NCBI GenBank assembly: GCA_008015155.1
Contig: SSFA01000008.1
Coordinates: 310,001-374,000 of the forward strand
DNA: 64,000 bases
Source of the DNA: Thiothrix sp.
Lineage (GTDB): Bacteria; Pseudomonadota; Gammaproteobacteria; Thiotrichales; Thiotrichaceae
Direction: 5' to 3'
Shown: one piece after another, positions 39,514 through 47,014 of the stretch
How the letters are laid out: each line of letters starts with the position of its first letter
Numbering within the stretch: the first letter of the stretch is position 1
Program-made: the position numbers and the translations under genes
Notes under the pieces: generated by a model
The model's database searches: none
What the model saw: the letters and a program-made list of their open reading frames with translations, nothing else
What the model was told of the DNA's origin: nothing

Positions 39514-39720
39514 ATGAACAATAAATTATTAGTAATTGGGGCTTTGCTCATTAGCTTAAACGTGAGTGCAGCAGAGATTAAAAAACCAGTGTGTAAAATC
39601 ACGGATGAAATGAAACTGGCTATTTCGATGATGTGTTCACTTGAACCGAATCCGTCAAGCTGTGAAGCAGAGGCTATTAAAACACTGGAGCAGGAATACA
39701 ACTGCAAAGCAGGTGAATAA
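39514..39720 (+). CDS. Small exported protein 2, cysteine pairs
   Basis: 68 residues from the ATG at 39514. Signal peptide NKLLVIGALLISLNVSAAE. The mature part has four cysteines (KPVCKI, MMCSLEP, SSCEAE, YNCKAGE), a disulfide-type pattern. Stop overlaps the next start. Confidence 0.6.
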   Translation: MNNKLLVIGALLISLNVSAAEIKKPVCKITDEMKLAISMMCSLEPNPSSCEAEAIKTLEQEYNCKAGE

Positions 39721-39941
39721 TGAAGGCTTTAATCCTATTCACAGTAATCATTTACTTCGTCATTACGATTCCTAATTCACAGGCCGGAGTTGCTGGAATC
39801 ATTACCTATCTGAAAGGCGAATGTAACGAGCCTGACGAAAAAGGAGTCCAGCTTTGCTCTAGTCGTGACACTGGGAAGATTTATTACGTTTACAAAGGGG
39901 AGAAATACGAAACCTACCCCGCTAACATCAAACAGGATTAA
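39720..39941 (+). CDS. Small exported protein 3
   Basis: 73 residues. Signal peptide ending in NSQA, then a beta-like mature part with two cysteines (GECNEP, VQLCSSRD). Overlaps the previous stop by one base (TAATGA). Function unknown. Confidence 0.6.
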   Translation: MKALILFTVIIYFVITIPNSQAGVAGIITYLKGECNEPDEKGVQLCSSRDTGKIYYVYKGEKYETYPANIKQD

Positions 39942-39943
39942 TT

Positions 39944-40429
39944 ATGCCTAATCATGTAAGCCATCAAATCACTATTGCTGGATACACCGCAGAACAAATC
40001 AAAGAGCGCTATTCTTCTGCTGATCGGTTTTTCGATTTTAATAAGCTGATCCCCACGCCACCTTATGTCTATCAAGGCTGCCTTGGGACGCAAGATACTA
40101 AGGATTTTCCAAATTGGCTTGATTGGAATACAACAAACTGGGGTACAAAATGGAACTGTTATGAGAGCAAAATTTCCGACTCAGAAGGTGGCGTAGTTAT
40201 TGAGTTTGATACTGCATGGAGTATTCCTTACCCAATCATTGTAGTTCTCGCCAATCAATTAAAAAGCAAACAAATGATCCATGACTATTTTGACGAGGGT
40301 CACAATTTCTGGGGTCGTGAAGTTTGGAATGGTGATACTCGTCAGTCAAAAAACAAAGCTGAAAACTTAAAACGAGAACTTTGCATTAAGTTGAAGGGGT
40401 ATGACCCAGATAATCAAGATGATGATTAA
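39944..40429 (+). CDS. Api92/YubB-like ferredoxin-fold protein
   Basis: 161 residues. Starts PNHVSHQITIAG, then DFNKLIPTPP, NWGTKWNCYESKI, FDTAWSIPYPIIVVLANQL and GHNFWG, the DUF1281/YubB-like pattern with a split ferredoxin fold. Spread on phages and plasmids; function unknown. No iron-sulfur site is implied by the name. Confidence 0.75.
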   Translation: MPNHVSHQITIAGYTAEQIKERYSSADRFFDFNKLIPTPPYVYQGCLGTQDTKDFPNWLDWNTTNWGTKWNCYESKISDSEGGVVIEFDTAWSIPYPIIVVLANQLKSKQMIHDYFDEGHNFWGREVWNGDTRQSKNKAENLKRELCIKLKGYDPDNQDDD

Positions 40430-40520
40430 AAAGTAAAAAGGCCAGTCATAGACCGGCCTTCCCTACCAACCCAAGCCGCCTCGCTTTCGACGGAGGGGCG
40501 GCAAAGGAGATTAAAGGATT

Positions 40521-41888
40521 ATGAGTTTAAACAACGTTTTAGACAAGTCCCTCCCCTATGGAGTTCGATTGTCGCTATATATTGGTGCATGGCTGCTAGC
40601 CATCGTCATGGGCATAGCTGGGGTGAGTACCTACTACTCTAGCAATCCAAGCCCGATTGGTTTCATTAAAGCTATTTTTCTCTTTGCTGGATTCCTGCTG
40701 ATTTTGCATGGTGCTAGCGGAATCTTATTTGATTCTAGTAAACCTGTCAGCTGGCGAGCGATTGCCCTAGTGGTTGCCATCTCTATGCTAGCAGTTGATA
40801 CCTTTACTATCTCCCATGAGCAACAGACTGGCATCATGGAAAAGATTAAAACCAGTCAGCAGGCCGTGACGGACTCCAGCACCAAAGCCCAGCACTTAGC
40901 AGGCTTACGAAAAGAGCTAGCGGCTTGCCCCGAAAACCATTACACCAAATGCAAACAACCCCTATTGGCAGCAATTCAACAGGCCGAAACTAGCACGGGT
41001 GGAACCGCTTTTAACGCTAATGCAGCGGGTGAAGAGGCGTACTGGGTAGCGCTAGCGGAATGGTTTAATAAGGATCGTCTGCCCGAAGACAAAATTGACG
41101 CAGGCCAAGTGGCTCTCTATGTTTATGCCTTTTTAGGTTTCTTAGGTTCAGTCTTTATTATTTTGGGCTTTGGTTTTTATGGTGCAACCACTTCTGACCA
41201 GCAGCACTCACCTACTCCACTGCCACCCACTGGCACAGACGACACCACTCATAAAGGTAGTGACTACCGCACCAGCAAAGTAGGGTTCAACTCCCCTGCT
41301 CCTGTGCCTGCTGCTAACAGTAAAGGAACTGTTTCAAACAGTTCAGCGAACACTAAATACAGTTCAAGAACAGTTTACCCCGCTCAAAATACAGTTCGAG
41401 TTGAGCGTTCAGCTACCAGCGCTAGTGTGCCTAGAGCTACATCAATAGCGCCTGCTGTGACAATGGGCAGCCCATCAAGCGCACAAGCTAAAGCTGCGCA
41501 ACGCTGGCATTTAACCGATGGGAATGCGGCCTTGGACACTTCAACTGTTTTAGAAACACCCACTGTTTTAACCCCTTCAACTGTACCGGAACAGTTCAAT
41601 CTGTCTAAAAATACAGCAGAAGGGGATAGAAATACTGAAAAATACAGCAGTTTTTATGCCGCTTATGATGAAGCGCTACGGACTGGAGTAGTCGGGCGAG
41701 CTACTGTTAGGCCAACTAAACAATGGCTCGCAGAACAGTTAAAACAGTCCGAAGTACAGTTAAATACCGTTGAGCGTGACAACTGCGTGAACTGGCTACT
41801 CGCAGAAGCGGAGCGGCGCGGTCGTATTCGTCCTGTGTTTGGGCGTGATGATAAGCATCCCCAAGGACGTTGTGAGGTAGTGAAATGA
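40521..41888 (+). CDS. Membrane protein with variable linker and C-terminal soluble domain
   Basis: 455 residues. Four transmembrane helices (about residues 18-38, 45-65, 75-93 and 193-218) with a cysteine pair in the loop (ELAACPENHYTKC). A long Ser/Thr/Pro-rich linker (about 225-365) follows, then a C-terminal domain (about 370-455: SSFYAAYDEAL... WLAEQLKQSEVQL... NWLLAEAERRGRI) that could be a winged helix. The linker-coding DNA carries ten copies of ACAGTT/AACTGT. No family recognised. Confidence 0.55.
   Translation: MSLNNVLDKSLPYGVRLSLYIGAWLLAIVMGIAGVSTYYSSNPSPIGFIKAIFLFAGFLLILHGASGILFDSSKPVSWRAIALVVAISMLAVDTFTISHEQQTGIMEKIKTSQQAVTDSSTKAQHLAGLRKELAACPENHYTKCKQPLLAAIQQAETSTGGTAFNANAAGEEAYWVALAEWFNKDRLPEDKIDAGQVALYVYAFLGFLGSVFIILGFGFYGATTSDQQHSPTPLPPTGTDDTTHKGSDYRTSKVGFNSPAPVPAANSKGTVSNSSANTKYSSRTVYPAQNTVRVERSATSASVPRATSIAPAVTMGSPSSAQAKAAQRWHLTDGNAALDTSTVLETPTVLTPSTVPEQFNLSKNTAEGDRNTEKYSSFYAAYDEALRTGVVGRATVRPTKQWLAEQLKQSEVQLNTVERDNCVNWLLAEAERRGRIRPVFGRDDKHPQGRCEVVK
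41327..41761. repeat. Dense ACAGTT/AACTGT hexamer array inside a gene
   Basis: Seven ACAGTT (41338, 41359, 41370, 41391, 41591, 41735, 41756) and three AACTGT (41327, 41543, 41579) in 435 bases, plus near-matches at 41561, 41703 and 41743. The first pair forms a 19-base palindrome, GAACTGTTTCAAACAGTTC (41326-41344). The motifs fall in different codon frames and both strands, so the signal looks like DNA binding sites or iterons, not codon bias. Confidence 0.65.
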
Positions 41889-42136
41889 ACGATGAACACA
41901 GTCTTGGCCTAACCGACCCACGCATCATCCAGATTCTGAACCAGACGAAAGAGGGCAGAGCCAAACTTCAAAGTTGGCAAGAACGCAAAGCGAAAGAATC
42001 ACCTCAGCCTCAACACAATGAGCCAAGCCTTTCACTGAAAAACTTTATCAATGCCCTCGTGTTTTCCCTGATTATTGCAGCGCTGCTAACACTTTTGATG
42101 ATTGGGATTATTGAGGTGATACGGTGGATTTTTTAA
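41885..42136 (+). CDS. Small single-span membrane protein
   Basis: 83 residues. Polar N-terminal half with coiled-coil character and a C-terminal transmembrane helix (INALVFSLIIAALLTLLMIGIIEVI). Overlaps the previous stop by 4 bases, so it is probably a partner of the larger membrane protein. Confidence 0.6.
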   Translation: MNDEHSLGLTDPRIIQILNQTKEGRAKLQSWQERKAKESPQPQHNEPSLSLKNFINALVFSLIIAALLTLLMIGIIEVIRWIF

Positions 42137-42141
42137 TGACA

Positions 42142-42163
42142 AGCCCGCGAGTCGGGCTTTTAT
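42142..42163 (+). terminator. Intrinsic terminator
   Basis: AGCCCG/CGGGCT stem with a 5-base loop and TTTATTTT, just after the membrane protein pair. Confidence 0.7.
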
Positions 42164-42172
42164 TTTGGATCA

Positions 42173-42424
42173 ATGATGAGTATTAAGCAAAAACGAGAGA
42201 CTGAAAAAATCCTAGGGCGGAAAGGCATTGCAAAAAGAATACATAATCTTGCGTATGAAATAATTAAAGCATCATCCTATCAAGAGGTAATGGAATTAGC
42301 AGGGCGAATAAGTGTATTAGCTGATACTGCTAGTTATGATAGTTACTGGAGTGAAAAGGTAAGTAATGGAAAATTTAAAGAATGTGGAAACATAGACTGC
42401 TACAACTTGGATAGGTCAAAATGA
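42173..42424 (+). CDS. Hypothetical small phage protein
   Basis: 83 residues, basic start (KQKRETEKILGRKGIAKR), mostly helical. Overlaps the next gene by 4 bases. No family recognised. Confidence 0.45.
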   Translation: MMSIKQKRETEKILGRKGIAKRIHNLAYEIIKASSYQEVMELAGRISVLADTASYDSYWSEKVSNGKFKECGNIDCYNLDRSK

Positions 42425-42768
42425 AGCGAATGGAACATCAACTTCCCATTAAGTTCAAATCTGAAATAGAATTAACCCAAATTAATATATGGAAGCCGCC
42501 TAGTTATTTTTTAGGGGTTAGGATGCTAGGTAATATAGCCCAGCACGAAACAGGATTATTTTGCGAAAGCAGCGGTCAATATAAAAGCGACTTGCTGCTA
42601 GCAGAAAAGCTAGGATTTAAGGATGGTATTGTTCATGGCTGGAAATTTAAAATATACAACAACAATTTTTGCGTAACGTTAGATTACTGGGGGCAATGTC
42701 CTACTACATTCCATCAAGCGTTTGATGACGCGATAGTAATTTTTAAAGAGTTAGATTTATTGTGCTAA
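42421..42768 (+). CDS. Hypothetical phage protein
   Basis: 115 residues, alpha/beta, with KFKIYNNNFCVTLDYWGQCPTTFHQAFDDAI. Overlaps both neighbours slightly. No family recognised. Confidence 0.45.
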   Translation: MKRMEHQLPIKFKSEIELTQINIWKPPSYFLGVRMLGNIAQHETGLFCESSGQYKSDLLLAEKLGFKDGIVHGWKFKIYNNNFCVTLDYWGQCPTTFHQAFDDAIVIFKELDLLC

Positions 42769-43004
42769 CAAAACTCTTCTGGGCGTGCGTAGGCATATTC
42801 ACGCCAATATTAACGATTGCCGCAATAGCACTATTTTGGAAATGGTTTAGTGATATGCGAGAGCTTAGCGACTTTGGATATGATTCAGCAAACCTAGACT
42901 ACATGCTGAACGGCGTTGTTTACACAATAAGTGATATTACACAAGAGTCTGATTTCACTAAGCTTGCAAATGAATATTGGAATCACATTGACCCAACACC
43001 ATAG
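42762..43004 (+). CDS. Small membrane protein
   Basis: 80 residues, GTG start. N-terminal transmembrane helix (LTKLFWACVGIFTPILTIAAIALFW) and an acidic soluble tail. Function unknown. Confidence 0.5.
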   Translation: MLTKLFWACVGIFTPILTIAAIALFWKWFSDMRELSDFGYDSANLDYMLNGVVYTISDITQESDFTKLANEYWNHIDPTP

Positions 43005-43059
43005 TCTAGGATCTGGTCAAGAAGCAACGGAAACTAACGCTGAAAGCATGGGGTGTGAA

Positions 43060-43251
43060 ATGACAGAAACAGAAAACCAGCTTCTACAGCTATTAGCTGA
43101 TATACGCAAAGCCGCTGGTGATGAGAAAGGGCATCTAATGCAGCATGAGTTAATAGATCACATTAAGCGGTTAAAAGCAGCATCCGATAAACTTGAAAAA
43201 ATAGAAAAAGCAAGAATCGATTGGGAAGAGAATGCTAATGAAACCAAATAA
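43060..43251 (+). CDS. Small helical phage protein
   Basis: 63 residues from the ATG at 43060 (GGGGTG before); ATG at 43048 is an alternative. Helical, charged, coiled-coil-like C-terminus (HIKRLKAASDKLEKIEKARIDWEE). Overlaps the next start. Confidence 0.45.
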   Translation: MTETENQLLQLLADIRKAAGDEKGHLMQHELIDHIKRLKAASDKLEKIEKARIDWEENANETK

Positions 43252-43663
43252 AGACAGCGTTCTAACAAACATGCTTGAGCAGCTCAAATCACTAGCTGTA
43301 TACGACACTGAACTATATTCCCGCGCCATGCAGGAAGCGGGAAGACTAGCTAAAAATGGCATGGGTGAACAAGCGATACAGCTTAGAGATGCAATTGATG
43401 AATCAAAGATGATATTTAATAAAGATGTAATTTCTACGCCACGTAATTCTTTAAAAAATAATCATCTTATTGGCTACAAAGAACAGTTATTAAAAGACAT
43501 GCAATCCGCAGACACAAAGCAAAAGCCAATCACATTCGGTAATGGCTACTGCGCTCTAGCATGTCCTTATTTCAAGCCTGATAAGCCCGAAACACTGAGC
43601 GCTGAGTGTCTACTAGATGGCAAAACTATTATTTACCAAGATTGGTTTATAGCACATTGTTGA
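43238..43663 (+). CDS. Hypothetical phage protein
   Basis: 141 residues from the ATG at 43238; ATG at 43232 is an alternative. N-terminal helical region, then a cysteine cluster in the C-terminal half (GYCALACPYFKPDK... AECLLDG... HC) that could bind metal. No family recognised. Confidence 0.45.
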   Translation: MKPNKDSVLTNMLEQLKSLAVYDTELYSRAMQEAGRLAKNGMGEQAIQLRDAIDESKMIFNKDVISTPRNSLKNNHLIGYKEQLLKDMQSADTKQKPITFGNGYCALACPYFKPDKPETLSAECLLDGKTIIYQDWFIAHC

Positions 43664-43676
43664 ATAAGGATGAATA

Positions 43677-43886
43677 GTGACAGCAAAACTCATGAACGAT
43701 ATTTGCCGCTGCACTGGCGACACAGAAATAGACGGAGAAGTCAAAGTATGTCCAGCTCGTAATCAATGCCTACGCTATTTAGAGCGCGAGACGTTTAGAG
43801 GAAAAGTGTATCAGTATCCAATTATGTCAGCGCCAACTATTAAAGAGTCGGGCTGTGCTTCGCTGATCAAGCCTAGCAACTACTAA
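43677..43886 (+). CDS. Small cysteine-cluster protein
   Basis: 69 residues, GTG start with AAGGA before. CRCTGDTEIDGEVKVCPARNQC holds the motif CPARxxC, also present at the start of the DNA methyltransferase at 16564. Likely metal-binding; function unknown. Confidence 0.5.
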   Translation: MTAKLMNDICRCTGDTEIDGEVKVCPARNQCLRYLERETFRGKVYQYPIMSAPTIKESGCASLIKPSNY

Positions 43887-43931
43887 TTCTTAAAATACTA
43901 GTAGTTAATTAAAAATCAATTACTTACATCA

Positions 43932-43955
43932 TGCCACCTACATCAATGAAGGTGG
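43932..43955 (+). other. Hairpin in intergenic gap
   Basis: GCCACC/GGTGGC inverted repeat with a 12-base loop, weak T-run. It lies in a gap (43887-44128) that holds little else. Confidence 0.45.
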
Positions 43956-43968
43956 CAATCCTAATTTT

Positions 43969-44058
43969 ATGGTACGAACTCAAATGATTAAAACCCTAAC
44001 GATAGACACTGATCTAATCATCTACGCTTTTCACTACTGCTTAGGCCGCCACACCTAA
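43969..44058 (+). CDS. Possible 29-residue peptide (truncated gene remnant)
   Basis: 29 codons, or 24 from ATG 43984. IKTLTIDTDLIIYAFHYCLGRHT resembles the start of a phage protein family I have seen with a DTDxxIYAxxYxLGR pattern, so it may be a remnant. No strong ribosome site. Confidence 0.3.
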   Translation: MVRTQMIKTLTIDTDLIIYAFHYCLGRHT

Positions 44059-44088
44059 ATATTAGTTAAATATTTTTCGATAGCTAAC

Positions 44089-44111
44089 AGCGCCCACTGA
44101 GGCGCTTTTTT
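44089..44111 (+). terminator. Intrinsic terminator before excisionase-like gene
   Basis: AGCGCC/GGCGCT stem, 6-base loop, T-run, 18 bases before the ATG at 44129. Confidence 0.7.
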
Positions 44112-44128
44112 CATTTAAAGGGGAAGCA

Positions 44129-44356
44129 ATGGACAACAGAATAATCCCATACGAAGAACTAAGAGAGTTGCTTGGCACGACCACACCGGCTGAAACACTA
44201 ATTGTTACTCAGAAAAGGGGTATTCCGGTTCAACTCTCTAAACATAATTCACCTCGCCCCTTCACAACCCTGCGAGCATTAGAAAGCTCAATGGGCATGA
44301 AACAAAACTCTGATATATCATCCAACGATGAAGAGTTTGTTGTAAAAATCATATAA
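44129..44356 (+). CDS. Excisionase-like or DUF4224-like small protein
   Basis: 75 residues. The LREL-LG... TQKRGIPVQLSKHNSPRPFTTL pattern recalls the DUF4224 proteins often found directly before phage integrases. It lies 11 bases before the integrase start. A recombination directionality factor is plausible but not proven. Confidence 0.4.
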   Translation: MDNRIIPYEELRELLGTTTPAETLIVTQKRGIPVQLSKHNSPRPFTTLRALESSMGMKQNSDISSNDEEFVVKII

Positions 44357-44367
44357 GAGGAGGATAT

Positions 44368-45498
44368 ATGGCAGGAACTCGCAGAGTAAAAACACCCTAC
44401 CCGCTGCCTTATGTTTACGTAAACAAGGGGCGAGTAGAGTATAGGCCGAGGGTCAGCTTTGAAGATAGAGAGCAAGGTGTGCCAGTTGATAAAGGCGGGT
44501 TTTTGAAACCGCCTATTAAGTTAGGTGTGGAAGGCGATTCACTAGAGGATATAACTAAGGCATGGCTAGCCGCTAAATCCTCTATTCGCCGTGAAACTGT
44601 TTACAAAACTTGCACACTCTACTGGATTTTAGACAAGTATCAGCATTCTCGAAAATATGCAGAACTAGCACCTTCTTCGCAAAAGCGAAATAAAAACCTC
44701 ATCAAAATCCTTGAACACAAACTCGAAATTAACGGAAAGCCTGCAACCCTAGGTGATTTGCACATAAAAGCCATAAATAAGCCATTATTCAGAGCATTGG
44801 CAGAGCGTCGGTTAAATGATTATCGTGCCTCTGGTAACAAAGGCGAGGTACAAGTTAATCGAGAAATCACACTAATATCATCAGCGCTATCATGGGCGGT
44901 TAGTAACCTTCCTGAACTGGCAGAACTAGGCATCCATGAAAACCCTTTGCTCAAAATAGAAAAAATCAAAGAGCACCAGAACGAGCGATATATCACAGAC
45001 CAAGAATATGAGATTCAGTACCAGATTGCTGCTGAGGTCTCTGACTACTTACAGCCAGTCATGGAGCTAACCTATCTCACGGCCTCACGCGGCATTGAAA
45101 CGCTGGATTTAAAGTTATCGGATTGCTCAGAAATTGGCATTAAGACGACACGGCGCAAAGGCAGTCGGGACAACATTATTCTGTGGTCGCCACGGCTTTT
45201 AGCAGCTAAAGAGGCTGCACTGGCTTTGCATAAATCGCGCAAGATACGCCAGATCGACCCGCATTTAATACCCGGCTTTAGTGGTGGGGCCTTGGCAAAA
45301 TCAACCCTTGATGCAGCTTTTCAACGACTTAAGAATTTAATGGAAAGCAGAGGATTAGCAGATACCTATTTTTCACTGCACCTTCTTAAAGCAAAGGGAG
45401 TTAGTGATTCGGATGATAAGGGTATTGCAGGTCATGTAACCGAAGCTATGCGCCAACGTTATGACGTAAAAGTACACGAGCATAAGCCAGCTCGGTAG
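44368..45498 (+). CDS. int: Tyrosine integrase
   Basis: 376 residues. N-terminal arm-binding part, core-binding helical part (about 100-200), catalytic part with Arg241 (TASRGIETLDL), Lys264, His338-Lys341 (HLLKAKGVSD, Lys in place of the usual Arg as in several phage integrases), His356 (AGHVTEAM) and nucleophile Tyr365 (RQRYD). AGGAGG precedes the ATG. It recombines phage attP with the chromosomal site, most likely the tRNA-Leu gene next to it. Confidence 0.9.
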   Translation: MAGTRRVKTPYPLPYVYVNKGRVEYRPRVSFEDREQGVPVDKGGFLKPPIKLGVEGDSLEDITKAWLAAKSSIRRETVYKTCTLYWILDKYQHSRKYAELAPSSQKRNKNLIKILEHKLEINGKPATLGDLHIKAINKPLFRALAERRLNDYRASGNKGEVQVNREITLISSALSWAVSNLPELAELGIHENPLLKIEKIKEHQNERYITDQEYEIQYQIAAEVSDYLQPVMELTYLTASRGIETLDLKLSDCSEIGIKTTRRKGSRDNIILWSPRLLAAKEAALALHKSRKIRQIDPHLIPGFSGGALAKSTLDAAFQRLKNLMESRGLADTYFSLHLLKAKGVSDSDDKGIAGHVTEAMRQRYDVKVHEHKPAR

Positions 45499-45502
45499 CA
45501 AT

Positions 45503-45534
45503 TGTTCGGAGCGAAGGGTTTCAATGTTCGGAGC
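45503..45534. repeat. Two 10-bp direct repeats, integrase arm-site candidates
   Basis: TGTTCGGAGC at 45503-45512 and 45525-45534, 22 bases apart (two helical turns), between int and tRNA-Leu. This is the usual place of P-prime arm-type integrase sites. Confidence 0.55.
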
Positions 45535-45602
45535 TTATTTTTAGCAGTAGATTTTATCTAAAACAAAAACCATCTAAGTTGTTGATTTACAATCATCAGA
45601 AG

Positions 45603-45691
45603 TGGTGCCCAGGGCCGGAGTCGAACCGGCACGGATGTTACCATCCGAGGGATTTTAAGTCCCTTGCGTCTACCTATTTCGCCACCTGGGC
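45603..45691 (-). tRNA. tRNA-Leu(UAA), likely attachment site
   Basis: 89 bases with encoded CCA. Acceptor GCCCAGG, anticodon loop CTTAAAA (anticodon TAA), long variable arm, as in tRNA-Leu. Its 3' end faces the integrase. A phage copy of the 3' end restores it on integration; the right-hand junction should lie within this gene. Confidence 0.9.
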
Positions 45692-45708
45692 AGATGACTT
45701 GTCTTTAA

Positions 45709-45782
45709 TGGAGGCTAGGGTCGGAATCGAACCGGCGTAGACGGATTTGCAATCCGCTGCATGACCACTCTGCCACCCAGCC
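45709..45782 (-). tRNA. tRNA-Cys(GCA)
   Basis: 74 bases with encoded CCA; acceptor GGCTGGG, anticodon loop TTGCAAA (GCA). Second-last in the Gly-Gly-Cys-Leu operon. Confidence 0.9.
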
Positions 45783-45794
45783 TTCGTAAAAATT

Positions 45795-45869
45795 TGGAGC
45801 GGGAAACGAGGCTCGAACTCGCGACCCCAACCTTGGCAAGGTTGTGCTCTACCACTGAGCTATTCCCGC
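45795..45869 (-). tRNA. tRNA-Gly(GCC), copy 2
   Basis: 75 bases, acceptor GCGGGAA, anticodon GCC, encoded CCA. Identical to the copy at 45920, apparently a tandem duplication. Confidence 0.9.
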
Positions 45870-45910
45870 TTACTGGCTTGTGACAGCCTGAACTTCATCC
45901 AGAATATGCT

Positions 45911-45922
45911 CCAGAATTCTGG
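45911..45922. other. Perfect palindrome after tRNA-Gly copy 1
   Basis: CCAGAATTCTGG, extended to CTCCAGAATTCTGGAG, spans the CCA end of the first Gly copy. It may aid processing between the two copies. Confidence 0.5.
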
Positions 45923-45994
45923 AGCGGGAAACGAGGCTCGAACTCGCGACCCCAACCTTGGCAAGGTTGTGCTCTACCACTGAGCTATTCCCGC
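45920..45994 (-). tRNA. tRNA-Gly(GCC), copy 1
   Basis: 75 bases, same sequence as the copy at 45795. First tRNA of the operon, eight bases after the predicted transcript start. Confidence 0.9.
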
Positions 45995-46008
45995 TGAACA
46001 GGCTGCGA

Positions 46009-46037
46009 ATAATAATCGCGACCCTCAGGACTGTCAA
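46009..46037 (-). promoter_or_regulatory. Promoter of the tRNA operon
   Basis: Leftward -35 TTGACA (46032-46037), 17-base spacer, -10 TATTAT (46009-46014), a near-consensus sigma-70 promoter. The start point falls about 7-8 bases before tRNA-Gly copy 1. Confidence 0.8.
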
Positions 46038-46103
46038 GCTTTAAGCATCGAGAAATTAAAAGGCACACTGCTTAGCCGATAATCTGACAAATTTGGACGA
46101 TAG

Positions 46104-46679
46104 CTAAACCTGTCTAACAGGTAAATAATCTTTCAAAATCGCATAAATGGCTGGGCGATTTTGCTGTATTTCCTCTGCGCTCAAACCTTCTAAAGAATGG
46201 GGATACTTTAACCAATCTTCAGTTTCATACAAGTAAAAATCCGGAATACGTTCAATTTGCCGGCGCTTTGGTTTGTAATACGGGACTGCCACACGAATGT
46301 CAGAAGGCGTGTTTAAGCGAGCTTTGCGGCTTAGCTCCCCAATAATTGCCTCAATTGAACGTCCTGTATCAAAGACATCATCGACAATCAACAATCGATC
46401 ATGGTGTTGGCAATTTTTTACTAGGTAATTTAAGCCAAACACTTGTACTTGGCGTGCTTGCTGATCAATCCCCGAGTAAGAAGCGGTGCGAATTGAAATA
46501 TTATCAGCATGAATACCATGAACCGTTAAATACTCTTGCACGGCGATGCCAATCGGAACACCGCCGCGCCAGATAGCAATAATGAAGGTTGGCTCGAAGC
46601 CGCTTTGCAAAATTTGATGCCCTAAACGAAACGAATCCTCTAATAAACCTTGTGCAGTGAGATAGCGTTTCGTACTCAT
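46104..46679 (-). CDS. Phosphoribosyltransferase family protein
   Basis: 191 residues. The PRPP-binding signature LLIVDDVFDTGRSI is at about residues 96-109. Overall layout is that of type I purine phosphoribosyltransferases, with an extended C-terminal part ending SLEGLSAEEIQQNRPAIY. The ATPxIIAIWRGGVPIGI N-terminal segment is typical. Substrate is probably a purine base, unproven. A paralog lies at 47015. Confidence 0.75.
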   Translation of the reverse strand: MSTKRYLTAQGLLEDSFRLGHQILQSGFEPTFIIAIWRGGVPIGIAVQEYLTVHGIHADNISIRTASYSGIDQQARQVQVFGLNYLVKNCQHHDRLLIVDDVFDTGRSIEAIIGELSRKARLNTPSDIRVAVPYYKPKRRQIERIPDFYLYETEDWLKYPHSLEGLSAEEIQQNRPAIYAILKDYLPVRQV

Positions 46680-46697
46680 TTTGCTTTAATCCTTTAC

Positions 46698-46910
46698 TTA
46701 TTTAATCATGCCTTTGCATTCTTCAATCAGCTCATCTAAGGCTTTAACAGCAGTTTTAGCTTCGGCTTTAATTTCTTGCAAAAACTCTAACTCACTTTTG
46801 CTGACATCACCATCTTTCAATACTAAAGTTCTAAGCATATCAACTTCTTTAATACTCACATGCCCATCACCTAAAGCGAAGCCTTTTGCAACTTTGCGCC
46901 ACTCTGCCAT
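46698..46910 (-). CDS. Small TerB-like protein
   Basis: 70 residues. W-KVAKGFALGDGHVSIKEVDMLRTLVLKDGDVSKSELEFL has two acidic DGxV turns, as in small TerB-like helical proteins common in gammaproteobacteria. Function unknown. Lies between the two phosphoribosyltransferase genes. Confidence 0.55.
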   Translation of the reverse strand: MAEWRKVAKGFALGDGHVSIKEVDMLRTLVLKDGDVSKSELEFLQEIKAEAKTAVKALDELIEECKGMIK

Positions 46911-47014
46911 GATTCTGACTCCTTATTGATTTATCATTGAGAATTTGCTTGCGCTTGCTTCCAAGCCAAGCTTCAAGGATTATCAGCTAATCAATTCACA
47001 GGTACAATCTGCAG

